Part shown: piece by piece, positions 52,585 to 62,073 of the stretch
How the letters are laid out: each line of letters opens with the position of its first letter
How positions within the stretch are numbered: position 1 is the stretch's first letter
Origin: Marinobacter mobilis
Lineage (GTDB): Bacteria > Pseudomonadota > Gammaproteobacteria > Pseudomonadales > Oleiphilaceae
Assembly (NCBI RefSeq): GCF_900106945.1
Contig: NZ_FNNE01000002.1
Span: 372,001-436,000, forward strand
DNA length: 64,000 nucleotides
Reading direction: 5' to 3'
Program-made: the position numbers and the translations under genes
The notes under the pieces: model-generated
Told to the model about the DNA's origin: nothing
Database searches by the model: none
Seen by the model: the letters and a program-made list of their open reading frames with translations, nothing else

Positions 52585-53190
52585 GTGCCTCCCATTGTGC
52601 TTGCCTCTGCTTCGCCCCGACGGGCCGAACTTCTGACCCAGTTAGGGGTCACGTATACCGTTGCACCTGCCGATATCGACGAGACTCCGCGCAATGGCGA
52701 ATCGCCAGCGGATTACGTTGTCCGTATGGCGCAGGAGAAGGCCCAGGCCTGCAGTCAGTCCCGTGGTTTTCTGGGTGACGGAGAGCTGGTACTGGGGTCC
52801 GATACCTCGGTTGTTCTCGGCGACCAGATCCTCGGAAAGCCGGCGGATACTGACGATGCTGTCGCCATGCTGAAGCGTCTTTCTGGGCGCTCCCACCGGG
52901 TCATGACCGCGGTTGCCCTGCTTGGCAGGAATCAGAGCTGGCACACCCTGGTTACCACCGAGGTTCATTTCCGGACGTTGGCGGATGAGGAAATTCACGC
53001 CTACGTTCAAACCGGAGAACCGTTGGACAAGGCTGGCGGTTATGGTATTCAGGGTAAGGGCGGCGTCTTCGTCGATGAGATTCATGGCAGTTATAGTGCG
53101 GTCGTCGGGTTGCCGTTGACCGAAACGGCCGGATTGCTGTCCGACGCGGGCTATCCTGTCTGGCGCCTGTGGTCGGGCGCTGGCTGTTAA
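52585..53190 (+). CDS. maf: Maf family nucleotide pyrophosphatase (dTTP/UTP type)
   Basis: House-cleaning enzyme that hydrolyses non-canonical or excess nucleoside triphosphates. The 201-residue protein has SASPRRAELLTQLG at its start, the AQEKAQA helix, LVLGSDTSVVL, GRSHRVMTAV and KGGVFVDEIHGSYSAVVGLPL. Start is a GTG with AGGA upstream, nine bases after mreD. The mreBCD-maf-rng order is conserved in pseudomonads and enterobacteria. Confidence 0.93.
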   Translation: MPPIVLASASPRRAELLTQLGVTYTVAPADIDETPRNGESPADYVVRMAQEKAQACSQSRGFLGDGELVLGSDTSVVLGDQILGKPADTDDAVAMLKRLSGRSHRVMTAVALLGRNQSWHTLVTTEVHFRTLADEEIHAYVQTGEPLDKAGGYGIQGKGGVFVDEIHGSYSAVVGLPLTETAGLLSDAGYPVWRLWSGAGC

Positions 53191-53242
53191 TGTTTGCTGT
53201 CCCGGCAAGCCCCTCAACATCAATAATAATGGAGAGCACTCA

Positions 53243-54721
53243 ATGAGTGAGGAAATCCTGATCAACGTCACACCGGTGGAAACGCGGGTTGCGCTGGTGG
53301 AAAACGGAATGCTTCAGGAAGTCTACATTGAGCGCACCAGTCGCAAGGGTATTGTTGGCAATATCTACCGCGGCAAGGTTGTCCGGGTATTGCCTGGCAT
53401 GGAAGCGGCTTTTGTGGATATCGGACTGGAGCGCGCAGCCTTCATTCACGCCTCCGATGTGGTCAGCGGGCAGAATGGCGAAGATGCCGCCGAGGCTCCG
53501 AAGTCGGTGCCGGATATCCGTTCGTTGTTGCGCGAAGGCCAGTCACTGGTCGTTCAGGTGACCAAGGACCCGATTGGCACCAAGGGCGCACGGCTGACTA
53601 CCCAGTTGTCGATTCCGTCCCGGTACCTGGTGTTTATGCCAGGGGTGAACCACATTGGCATTTCCCAGCGCATTGAGGACGATGGTGAGCGGGCGCGGCT
53701 GAAAGCCATTGTCGAGGAAGGCGCAGCCGAGCAAACAGAAGTGCCCGGCGGCTACATCATCCGCACTGCCGCAGAGCTGGCCGCAGCGGAAGACCTGATT
53801 GCCGATATGACTTACCTGCACCGGCTCAGCCAGTCGATCCATGAACGTATCAATCGTGTACAGGCGCCCGCGGTGGTCTATCAGGACCTGCCACTGTTTA
53901 TTCGTACGATCCGTGACCTCATCCGTCCGCAGACCGAGAAGGTCCGGATTGACAGCCGCGAGAGTCACCAGCGCGTGGTGGAGTTTGTTGAAGAGTTTGT
54001 CTCGGAGTTTGCCAACAAGGTTGAGTATTACCCCGGTGAACGGCCGATCTTTGATCTTTACAGTGTTGAGGACGAGATTCAGAAGGCCCTGAGTCGCAAG
54101 GTCCAGCTCAAGTCCGGGGGGTATGTCATCATCGACCAGACCGAGGCGATGACCACCATTGATATTAATACCGGTGCCTTTGTGGGTCACCGAAACCTCG
54201 AAGAAACCATCTTCAAAACCAACCTGGAAGCTGCCCGCGCCATCAGTCGGCAGCTGCGCCTGCGTAATCTGGGTGGGATCATCATTATTGACTTTATCGA
54301 CATGGAAGATCCGGAGCATCAGCGCCAGGTGCATCGCATGCTGGAGAAAATGCTCGAGCGGGACCATGCCAAGACCAAGATCACCGGAGTGTCGGAACTT
54401 GGCCTGGTGGAAATGACCCGCAAGCGCACGACCGAAAGTCTGGGCCAGGTTTTGTGTGAGTCCTGTCCGATCTGTGATGGTCGTGGCTTCCTGAAGACCA
54501 GCGAAACTGTCTGCTATGAGATCTTCCGCGAGATCCTGCGTGTTAACCGCGCCTACGAGGCAGAAAGCTATCTGGTGATGGCTTCCCAGAGTGTGGTAGA
54601 CCGCCTGCTGGATGAGGAGTCCGACAATGTGGCCGATCTTGAAACGTTTATAACCAAGAGCATCCGCTTCCAGGTTGAGCCTTTTTATAGCCAGGAACAG
54701 TACGATGTGGTGTTGCTGTAG
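53243..54721 (+). CDS. rng: Ribonuclease G
   Basis: Endoribonuclease of the RNase E/G family that matures the 16S rRNA 5' end. The 492-residue protein has MSEEILINVTPVETRVALVE, an S1 domain (GKVVRVLPGMEAAFVDIG), the catalytic aspartates in TIDINTGAFVG and IIDFIDMED, and the zinc-link cysteines in CESCPICDGRG. It lacks the RNase E scaffold tail, consistent with RNase G. GGAGAG precedes the ATG. Confidence 0.96.
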   Translation: MSEEILINVTPVETRVALVENGMLQEVYIERTSRKGIVGNIYRGKVVRVLPGMEAAFVDIGLERAAFIHASDVVSGQNGEDAAEAPKSVPDIRSLLREGQSLVVQVTKDPIGTKGARLTTQLSIPSRYLVFMPGVNHIGISQRIEDDGERARLKAIVEEGAAEQTEVPGGYIIRTAAELAAAEDLIADMTYLHRLSQSIHERINRVQAPAVVYQDLPLFIRTIRDLIRPQTEKVRIDSRESHQRVVEFVEEFVSEFANKVEYYPGERPIFDLYSVEDEIQKALSRKVQLKSGGYVIIDQTEAMTTIDINTGAFVGHRNLEETIFKTNLEAARAISRQLRLRNLGGIIIIDFIDMEDPEHQRQVHRMLEKMLERDHAKTKITGVSELGLVEMTRKRTTESLGQVLCESCPICDGRGFLKTSETVCYEIFREILRVNRAYEAESYLVMASQSVVDRLLDEESDNVADLETFITKSIRFQVEPFYSQEQYDVVLL

Positions 54722-54814
54722 TTCGGCCTTGAACGTAACCACAACAGCTTTGACCGCTGCAATAATGACGCTGGCGGCTGCGACACAAGCGCCTGAACGG
54801 CGCTGGCGGGTTGC

Positions 54815-57800
54815 ATGACGGGACTTGATCAGCGCCTCGCTGAGGAGACCATGCCCGGGCAGGTTGCCCGTCGGCTGACGAATGTGTTCTGGTCCCTCGT
54901 GGTGGTGGTCCTGGTAGTGTCTGCGATCTTTGTCGGGGTTGGTCGGCAGCTCACAGACAACATCGACGCGTTCCGTTCCGACCTTGAGAACTTGTTGACT
55001 GACAGCCTCGGCTACCGGGTCGAAATTGACGAGCTCAGGGCCCGATGGCACTGGCTGGATCCGGTAGTGCAGGCGTCGGGCGTGCGCCTGCTGACCGATT
55101 CCGCTGAGCCCTATCCGTTGGGTTCCGTCAGCTCGCTGCGGATCCGCCTCGATACCCTGAAGTCGCTGCTTCGCCAACGCGTCGTGTTTGAGAACTTCGA
55201 GGCTGATGGCCTCGATCTGACCGTGGTTCAGTCGAGTGATGGTCGTCTGATGATCGACGGACTGCGATTACCCGAGGCCACCGCTGAGTCAGGGCCGGAT
55301 GGCACAACCGATACTTCCGGGAACCTGGTCGCCATCGCGGGGCGCTGGTTGTCGGACCCCTCTGTACGAATTACCCGCGTGGGTATCAGGATTCGTACCC
55401 GCGATAACCAGACCCGCCTGATTGACATTCCGCAACTCGATCTCGAATACGACGGCGGATTGTTCTCCGCTTCCGGTCGCGCAATGCAGGGCGGTACCAC
55501 CCACCAGTTAGCCGGCTTCCGCCTGATCGGATTGCACTTCTTTCGGGGTGACTTTACTGGCCAGATTTATCTGAATCTCAACTCCGGCCGCCTGTTTGAT
55601 GAGCTTGTGAGCGGTTACCGCTGGCGGGAGCTGGGGGTGGATGGCTTTGATATCGGTGGGGAGGCCTGGCTGACGTTTCGCAGCGGCGCGCTGGAGCAGG
55701 TCAACGGACAGTTGATGGCACCCTACCTGCAGGTTCGGGCGGCGGAGGAGTCGCTGGCCCCGATGGAGGACCTGGCGCTCAAGTTCGGTTGGCGGGGCAG
55801 TGTGGTACCGGGACGGGATAGCCTGTTGTCAGGGGAGTGGCATCTGAGCGATATCCGCTGGCGTTGGCTGGGTGAGTCGGTTTCCGGGTTCAGTCTGTTT
55901 TTACGTCAGCGTAATGATCGTTTCGATGTTCGGGCTAACGGGGTACCCGTAGGTCCGCTGGCACATATAGCGCTCGGGGTGCGGCTGTTGCCGGAGGCGG
56001 CGGTGGTCGCGCTCGAAGGTTATCGGCCGGAAGGCCAGCTCGATAATCTGACATTGATCATTCCGTCGTCAGATCAGGGGCCAGCGTTTTCATTGGCTAC
56101 TGACTTCCAGAAACTGAAGGTGTCAGCGTTCCATGGTGCACCTGAGTTGGTGGGCGCCCGTGGCACGCTGGAGCTGGGTCGCAGTCACGGCACGGTCAGG
56201 GTGGTGGGTGAGGATGTCACCATTGGCTTTCCCCGGTTGTTCCGCTCAAGCTGGCCCATGTCTTATGCGGATGTCAGGGTGAGCTGGGACCTCAATGGCC
56301 CCATCACCCGGGTTTACTCTAGCGATATCCATCTGCTGTACCGGGATAAAACGGAATTCAGCGGTGGCTTCGATCTCAGGCTCGACCGCGAAGGCGAAGA
56401 TAATCTTGGACTCCAGGTGGCGTTACGTCACGGGGAAGCGGATCTGCTGGCGGAGTTTGTGCCGGACAAAGTTGTCGCACCTGCCTTGTACGATTGGCTG
56501 ACGACTGCGGTTTCGTCGGCGAGTATCGATGAAGGGGCGTTTTACGGCTTTGGTCAGATTGACCGAGGTGCTCCACGGCACTCCTTTACCTCGTCGATGT
56601 GGTATCGCTTCAGTCAAGGTCAGATAACGTACGACCCGGCATGGCCTGAGGTACGGGGCGCCCGTGGCAGGGTATCCGTACATGATGGCCGGACACTGGT
56701 GACCCTCGAGTCTGCAGAGACCGGTGGGCTCAGTCTGAGCGACGCCCAGGTCCGGTTGGCGCCCACCGACGCGGGCTTGACGTTGTTGGTCGATGCTGAG
56801 ACCGCAGTTCCGGGGAGCGTATTGCCCTATTGGCTTGAAAACAGCCCTCTTGGCGAGATGTCGGGGCTCGCCGCTGACGCCCTTGACGTTGGGGGGCGCT
56901 ATGCGCTCGATCTGGGATTGCAGATTCCTCTGGATAAGCAACGCGCCCCGGTAGTGGATATTGCCGTTGTCAGTGATGGCGGTGCTGTTCGCTACCCGGG
57001 GGCTGGGCTGGACTGGCGTGACATAACCGGAAAGCTGACGTTCAATAGCCAGACCGGCTTTTCAGCTGACCCGGTCAGCGCGACGTTCCTGGGTAAACCC
57101 GTCGAAGTGGGCTTCGAATATCGCCCTGACCAGAACGCTTTGAGCCTGTCGCAAACGGGTCGCCTGACGATCCCCGAAGCGCAGGTTGCGTTGGGGCTCT
57201 CTGCCAGCGACGAGCTCGGTCTGAGCGGGGCGTTTGTCTACACTGCCCGATTGGACGTCGCGAAAGAGTCTTCACCCGGCCTTTCTCTGTACAGCAGCCT
57301 GCGCGGGGTTACCGTCGACTGGCCCGAACCGCTGGCCAAACCCGCAGATGAGCTGCGGCCATTGTCGACAACGCTGAGTTGGGAGCCGGGTAAATCCATG
57401 GTGCTTGCGGGTCAGTGGCAGGAGGCGTTGGGTTTACGCTTTCGGTGGGATGAAGACGGATTCGAGCGTGGTGCGATTGCCTTTGGCCGACGTGATGCGC
57501 AATTGCCTGAAACTGCGGGTATCGCATTTAATGGCCACCTTGAGCGGCTGAATGTAGAGGCCTGGGCCGACCGTATCAGCCGGATCTCGTTGGCCCGTGA
57601 TGAAGGCGCATCAGCTGCGGCTGTGAATGCGGATGCCCTGATTGAACAGTGGCTCAGTGGCATCAATCTGTCGATTGGTGAACTTGAGGTGCTTGGTCAG
57701 GTGTTCCCTGAAGTGGAGGTTCGCGCTGATTACGGGAATGGCCGCTGGCGGGTCGATTCTGCATCCGATTGGCTGGCTGGTCGACTCGACATTCCGATGG

Positions 57801-58774
57801 ATACAGCTCAGACCGTGCAGGTTGATATGCAGATTCTCCACCTGACTGGCACAGGAGAAGAGGCTAACGTCGCGGAGGATAACGAAACCCCTGAGCGGTC
57901 GCCGGCTGAGCAGGTCGCCGACTTCCGGGCGCTGAAACTGGAAAACTGGCCCAGGGTACATGTGTCGGTCGATGGCCTGATGGTGGATGACCGCCCGATG
58001 GGAAGCTGGTCCTTCCAGTTGCAACCGGGCGCGGATGCGCTGGATATTCGGGAGCTTCAGGGCACGCTCGATTCGCTGACCTTTAACGGCGGTATGGTGT
58101 GGGATATCCGCGATGGTCGTCAGACTTCGCGGCTGATGGGCACCCTGGCGGGTGAAGATCTGGGTGATTTGGCACAACTGGTTGGTGAACAGGCGCCCTT
58201 GCGGAATGCGCAAAGCCGGATAGAGCTGAATGTGGCATGGCCCGGACGGCCTGATGAGATGAAATTGCGTCGTCTGGAAGGCGAAGTCGGGATCCGACTG
58301 GACGATGGCGTGATCCTTGAAAACAACTATACCGCGCAGCTGTTCCGGCTCTTTAACGTCCTCAATGCAGACAACCTCTGGCGACGATTGCAGCTGGACT
58401 TCTCCGACCTGTATGAGGCCGGGGTGGCGTTCGATGCTATATCGGGCACCGCGGTTCTGAATGCGGGGGTACTGACCTGGAATCCCGAGCTACAGATCGT
58501 TGGGCCCTCAGGGGCATTCAAGCTGTCCGGCAGCGCCAACATGATGGACGAAAGTCTGGATATGCGGCTGGTGGTGGTGCTGCCTTTGACTCAGAACCTG
58601 CCGCTGGCAGCGATTCTGTTGGGGGCGTCTGCGCCCATCGGCGGCGCCTTGTTTGTGCTCGACAAGGTGTTGGGAGACCCATTGAGCAGGCTGACCAGTG
58701 CGACCTATAGTGTTCAGGGTAACTGGAGTGAGCCTGAGGTCAGCCTCAGGAATGTCTTTGATACCGGAAACTGA
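54815..58774 (+). CDS. yhdP: YhdP family AsmA-like envelope protein
   Basis: A 1319-residue protein with one N-terminal membrane helix (about residues 25-46, FWSLVVVVLVVSAIFVGVG) and a very long periplasmic beta-rich body. It ends with the family segment MMDESLDMRLVVVLPLTQNLP and a hydrophobic stretch. YhdP and its AsmA-like relatives are thought to bridge the periplasm and carry phospholipid to the outer membrane. Start could also be the methionine 12 residues on. Gene order rng-yhdP-nit is as in pseudomonads. Confidence 0.93.
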   Translation: MTGLDQRLAEETMPGQVARRLTNVFWSLVVVVLVVSAIFVGVGRQLTDNIDAFRSDLENLLTDSLGYRVEIDELRARWHWLDPVVQASGVRLLTDSAEPYPLGSVSSLRIRLDTLKSLLRQRVVFENFEADGLDLTVVQSSDGRLMIDGLRLPEATAESGPDGTTDTSGNLVAIAGRWLSDPSVRITRVGIRIRTRDNQTRLIDIPQLDLEYDGGLFSASGRAMQGGTTHQLAGFRLIGLHFFRGDFTGQIYLNLNSGRLFDELVSGYRWRELGVDGFDIGGEAWLTFRSGALEQVNGQLMAPYLQVRAAEESLAPMEDLALKFGWRGSVVPGRDSLLSGEWHLSDIRWRWLGESVSGFSLFLRQRNDRFDVRANGVPVGPLAHIALGVRLLPEAAVVALEGYRPEGQLDNLTLIIPSSDQGPAFSLATDFQKLKVSAFHGAPELVGARGTLELGRSHGTVRVVGEDVTIGFPRLFRSSWPMSYADVRVSWDLNGPITRVYSSDIHLLYRDKTEFSGGFDLRLDREGEDNLGLQVALRHGEADLLAEFVPDKVVAPALYDWLTTAVSSASIDEGAFYGFGQIDRGAPRHSFTSSMWYRFSQGQITYDPAWPEVRGARGRVSVHDGRTLVTLESAETGGLSLSDAQVRLAPTDAGLTLLVDAETAVPGSVLPYWLENSPLGEMSGLAADALDVGGRYALDLGLQIPLDKQRAPVVDIAVVSDGGAVRYPGAGLDWRDITGKLTFNSQTGFSADPVSATFLGKPVEVGFEYRPDQNALSLSQTGRLTIPEAQVALGLSASDELGLSGAFVYTARLDVAKESSPGLSLYSSLRGVTVDWPEPLAKPADELRPLSTTLSWEPGKSMVLAGQWQEALGLRFRWDEDGFERGAIAFGRRDAQLPETAGIAFNGHLERLNVEAWADRISRISLARDEGASAAAVNADALIEQWLSGINLSIGELEVLGQVFPEVEVRADYGNGRWRVDSASDWLAGRLDIPMDTAQTVQVDMQILHLTGTGEEANVAEDNETPERSPAEQVADFRALKLENWPRVHVSVDGLMVDDRPMGSWSFQLQPGADALDIRELQGTLDSLTFNGGMVWDIRDGRQTSRLMGTLAGEDLGDLAQLVGEQAPLRNAQSRIELNVAWPGRPDEMKLRRLEGEVGIRLDDGVILENNYTAQLFRLFNVLNADNLWRRLQLDFSDLYEAGVAFDAISGTAVLNAGVLTWNPELQIVGPSGAFKLSGSANMMDESLDMRLVVVLPLTQNLPLAAILLGASAPIGGALFVLDKVLGDPLSRLTSATYSVQGNWSEPEVSLRNVFDTGN

Positions 58775-58807
58775 TGGCCCGGCAAGCCTGGGCTGCGCGA
58801 GGGACTC

Positions 58808-59653
58808 ATGAAACACAGTGATGCAGATCGAGGTGTGAGTGTCGCCGCTATCCAGATGGTCAGTGGGGAATCTCTTCAGGATAACCTTACTGAGGCCAAA
58901 GCTTTGCTTGAAGGGGCTGCGGCCGCTGGTGCTCGTGTCGCGGTGCTGCCCGAGAACTTTGCGATCCTGAAAACCGCGCAGATGTTGGCTCAGGGGCGCC
59001 GTGAGGGCCAGGGTGATGGGGAAATCCGGGCGTTCCTGGCTCTGCAGGCGAGGCGGCTTGGCTTATGGATTGTAGGGGGCTCTCTCCCTTACGCTCGGCC
59101 TTCGACCGAGGCGCCGGAGCGGGTTCGCGCCAGCTGTTTTGTGCTGGATGACAGCGGCCGGGAAGTTGCCCGTTACGACAAAATTCACCTGTTTGATGCC
59201 ACCGTCAACGATGCCCAGGGGCAGTACCGGGAGTCGGATACCTTTGAACCTGGCGACCAGGTGGTCACCGTGGCAACGCCGGCGGGGGTTTTGGGGCTGG
59301 CTATCTGCTACGACCTTCGTTTTCCGGAGCTGTTTCGCGGTTTGCGGGAACGGGGGGCGGACTGGGTGGCCCTGCCCAGTGCTTTTACCTATATGACCGG
59401 GGAGGCTCACTGGTCGCCATTGATTCGTGCCCGGGCTATCGAGAACCAGATGTGGATGGTGGCCGCAGGGCAGGGTGGACTGAACAGCCCCAGGCGCCGG
59501 ACCTATGGGCATTCCATGGTGGTTGATCCCTGGGGGAGTGTGTTGGCGGAGAAAGACGACGAAGGCCGTGGTTGGGTCAGTGCGACGCTGGACCCGACTC
59601 GTCTGGACGAGGTCCGTCAGCGGATGCCGGTCTGGGAGCACCGGCGGCTGTGA
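58808..59653 (+). CDS. Carbon-nitrogen hydrolase (Nit1/deaminated-glutathione amidase-like)
   Basis: Nitrilase-superfamily amidase of 281 residues with the Glu-Lys-Cys triad: E49 in VLPENFA, lysine in RYDKIHLFDA and cysteine in LAICYDLRFPELF. FDATVND and the overall pattern place it in the Nit1 branch, whose known activity is hydrolysis of deaminated glutathione; that substrate is inferred. It lies 33 bases after yhdP and is the last gene of the plus-strand block. A short GC-rich stem (59683-59700) follows without a T tract. Confidence 0.9.
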   Translation: MKHSDADRGVSVAAIQMVSGESLQDNLTEAKALLEGAAAAGARVAVLPENFAILKTAQMLAQGRREGQGDGEIRAFLALQARRLGLWIVGGSLPYARPSTEAPERVRASCFVLDDSGREVARYDKIHLFDATVNDAQGQYRESDTFEPGDQVVTVATPAGVLGLAICYDLRFPELFRGLRERGADWVALPSAFTYMTGEAHWSPLIRARAIENQMWMVAAGQGGLNSPRRRTYGHSMVVDPWGSVLAEKDDEGRGWVSATLDPTRLDEVRQRMPVWEHRRL

Positions 59654-59719
59654 CGGTTCGGTCGTTGCAGGCCGTGCGGTGAGGAGCGCAGAAGCGCTCC
59701 CTGCCGGAGGCGTGAAGGC

Positions 59720-60262
59720 CTAGTCCGTTGAGCCCGCCTGTTCGCCCTCATCAATGCATTCCCGTAGGTAACGGAAGAGCTTCTTGCTCTGGCCGGTGTT
59801 CTTTTCTTTCTGCACGTCCCTGCGGGCATTGCGAGCCAGGTTCCGAAGGTGTTGCACATCGGCAACCGGGCAATACTCGATAAACTCGCCCAGTGCACTG
59901 TCACCCTCGTTGATCAGACGGTCGCGCCAGCGTTCGGCAAGGTGCAGGCGGCGGGTATGCTCTTCGCTGCCGGCATGGAAGGCTTCAATGGCGCGCCGGA
60001 TGGTGTCGATATCCTCTTCCTGACGGATGACCTTGCCAATGTACTGCAGATGACGACGGCGTGCCTCGTGCTGGCGGATCCGATGTGATTCGCTAATGGC
60101 CCGTTGCAGGGTGTCCGTGATCGGCAGGGTCTTCAGCTGCTCGGTGCTTAGCTCCAGCATCTTTTTGCCAAGCTCCTGGAGTTCCTGCATTTCCCGCTTG
60201 AGCTGGGACTTACTTTTCCCCCATTCGAGTTCTGAGTCGTCTTGATGGTCGTGCTCGGACAT
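59720..60262 (-). CDS. darP: Ribosome-associated protein DarP/YjgA
   Basis: Binds late 50S assembly intermediates and aids large-subunit maturation. The 180-residue, highly charged helical protein has the family segments SKSQLKREMQELQELGKKM, RREARRRHLQYIGK (here HEARRRHLQYIGKVIR) and LRNLARNARRDVQKEK. In pseudomonads yjgA lies between tldD and pmbA; here it follows the nitrilase gene convergently and is preceded by mgtE. Confidence 0.93.
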   Translation of the reverse strand: MSEHDHQDDSELEWGKSKSQLKREMQELQELGKKMLELSTEQLKTLPITDTLQRAISESHRIRQHEARRRHLQYIGKVIRQEEDIDTIRRAIEAFHAGSEEHTRRLHLAERWRDRLINEGDSALGEFIEYCPVADVQHLRNLARNARRDVQKEKNTGQSKKLFRYLRECIDEGEQAGSTD

Positions 60263-60285
60263 AAGCTAGGCCTTAAGGTCAGGTA

Positions 60286-61647
60286 TCAGGCGTAAAAGAC
60301 AGTCGCAAGGCCGAGGAAGGCCATGAAACCGACCACATCGGTGACGGTGGTCAGAATAACGCCCCCGGCCAGAGCGGGGTCGATGTTGCGCGACTTGAGA
60401 AACAGAGGCAGTACGGTCCCCACGAGGGCCGCTGCCAGCAGATTAATAATCAGAGCGGCACCGATTACGCCGCCAATCAGCGGGTCCTTGAACCAGATGA
60501 CAGCAGCCGCTGCGACCACGACGGCCCATAACAGCCCGTTCAGGACACTGGTGAAGAACTCCCGGTTAAGCAGCCATCCGACGTTGTCCTGGGTGATCTG
60601 GCCCACGGCCATACCGCGAATGACCAGGGTCAGGGTTTGACTGCCCGCAATCCCGCCCATACTGGCGACGATGGGCATCAATACAGCCAGCGCAACGACC
60701 TTTTCAATGGTGTCCTCAAAAAGGCCGATGACCGCAGAGGCAATAAAGGCGGTAACCAGGTTTATCCCCAGCCAGACTGCACGGCGGCGAGAGGTCTTGA
60801 GCACCGGTGCGAAGGTGTCTTCATCTTCATCCAGACCGGCCATGCTCATCAGCGAGTGATCGGCATCTTCACGAATAACGTCAACCACGTCATCGATGGT
60901 GATACGGCCAAGGAGGTTGCCATCGTCATCCACCACCGGTGCTGAAATCAGGTCGTAACGTTCAAACAGGGTGGCCACCTGGGTGTCGGACAGGCTCACC
61001 GGAATGGGCTCGACGTCTGTATCCATCACCTCCCGCACAGTCGTGGCGGGGTTGGAGACCAACATCTTGGTGATGGGCAGCGTGCCAACAAACTGATCCC
61101 GCCGGCTCACCACGATCAGGCTGTCGGTCATCGGCGGCAGGGAGCGGTGGCGGCGCAGATAACGGAGTACAACGTCGATGCTGATGTCGGGGCGCACCGT
61201 GATGGTGTCCGTGTTCATCAGGCCACCGGCGGTGTCCTCCGGGTAAGCAAGGACTTCCTCTACCCGCTGCCGGTCCTGCTCATCCATGGTGTCCAGGACT
61301 TCCTGGATGACCGTATCCGGCAGTTGTTGCAGCAAGTCAGCCAGGTCATCCGATTCGAAGTCTTCGATGACTTCGGCCAGTTCCTGGGCATTGAGCTGGC
61401 TGAGGAAATAGCCACGGATGTCGTCGCTCAGGTACTGAAGGACTTCACCTTCCAGACTTTTGTCGACGAGGTTCCACAAGAGGGCCCGCTGGCGCGGAGG
61501 TGAAGATTCCAGCAGGTGAGCAATATCGCTGGGACTGAGACCGCCATTGAGGATCCTTGACACCTGTTTCAGGGCGCCACTGTCCAGCGCTTCCCCGAGT
61601 GAACGGAGGCGTTGGCGAGCCTGGCTTTGTTCCAGAATATCCGACAT
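60286..61647 (-). CDS. mgtE: Magnesium transporter MgtE
   Basis: Mg2+-gated Mg2+ channel. The 453-residue protein has the helical N domain (HLLESSPPRQRALLWNLVD), two CBS domains (AGGLMNTDTITVRPDI; MDTDVEPIPVSL; ISAPVVDDDGNLLG) and five C-terminal membrane helices with PIVASMGGIAGSQ, the selectivity segment. No Mg-sensing riboswitch is evident in the 149-base gap upstream. It lies between the rpoN operon and darP. Confidence 0.95.
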   Translation of the reverse strand: MSDILEQSQARQRLRSLGEALDSGALKQVSRILNGGLSPSDIAHLLESSPPRQRALLWNLVDKSLEGEVLQYLSDDIRGYFLSQLNAQELAEVIEDFESDDLADLLQQLPDTVIQEVLDTMDEQDRQRVEEVLAYPEDTAGGLMNTDTITVRPDISIDVVLRYLRRHRSLPPMTDSLIVVSRRDQFVGTLPITKMLVSNPATTVREVMDTDVEPIPVSLSDTQVATLFERYDLISAPVVDDDGNLLGRITIDDVVDVIREDADHSLMSMAGLDEDEDTFAPVLKTSRRRAVWLGINLVTAFIASAVIGLFEDTIEKVVALAVLMPIVASMGGIAGSQTLTLVIRGMAVGQITQDNVGWLLNREFFTSVLNGLLWAVVVAAAAVIWFKDPLIGGVIGAALIINLLAAALVGTVLPLFLKSRNIDPALAGGVILTTVTDVVGFMAFLGLATVFYA

Positions 61648-61796
61648 TGGTCACCCTAGTGTCCAGCCCATCCTGCTCATGGGCGTGAGGTGGCAGAAAC
61701 TGCCGCATTATAGCGGACTTAGGGAGCCTCTGGACAGCTCTTGAAAGCGCCCTTGCGGGCTTGCTGAGGTGATCCGGGAGCTGAGGGTAGCTGCCG

Positions 61797-62066
61797 TTAT
61801 TCCCCTTCACCGAAATAATCATTGATCAGGGCCACCAGGTCGTCCCGGGCAGCGGCTTCATCCGGCCCGTTGATATGCAGCTCCAGCTCGGTGCCCTTGC
61901 TCGCGGCCAGCATCATCACGGGCATGATGCTCTTGGCATTCACCTTCTGGCTACCTTTCACAATTTCGATGGTGCTTTCAAACTCTGATGCAGTGGCAAC
62001 CAGCTTCGCAGCGGCACGGGCATGCAGTCCTAGTTTGTTGATGATGGTTACGGGGTGCTGGATCAT
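61797..62066 (-). CDS. npr: HPr-like phosphocarrier NPr
   Basis: Phosphocarrier of the nitrogen PTS; passes phosphate from EI-Ntr to EIIA-Ntr (PtsN). The 89-residue protein has the phosphorylated histidine in LGLHARAAAKLV, then VNAKSIMPVMMLAA and the closing LINDYFGEGE. It lies seven bases after rapZ, the usual end of the rpoN operon. Confidence 0.95.
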   Translation of the reverse strand: MIQHPVTIINKLGLHARAAAKLVATASEFESTIEIVKGSQKVNAKSIMPVMMLAASKGTELELHINGPDEAAARDDLVALINDYFGEGE

Positions 62067-62073
62067 ATCAGGA

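Noticed and set aside
53543..55177. A 544-codon minus-strand frame opposite rng and the start of yhdP
   Set aside because: Antisense to conserved RNase G motifs; low-complexity His/Leu/Gln composition typical of shadow frames.
61648..61796. Possible Mg-responsive leader (M-box-like) upstream of mgtE
   Set aside because: The gap is only 149 bases, partly taken by the end of npr signals, and I see no long leader with a terminator hairpin.
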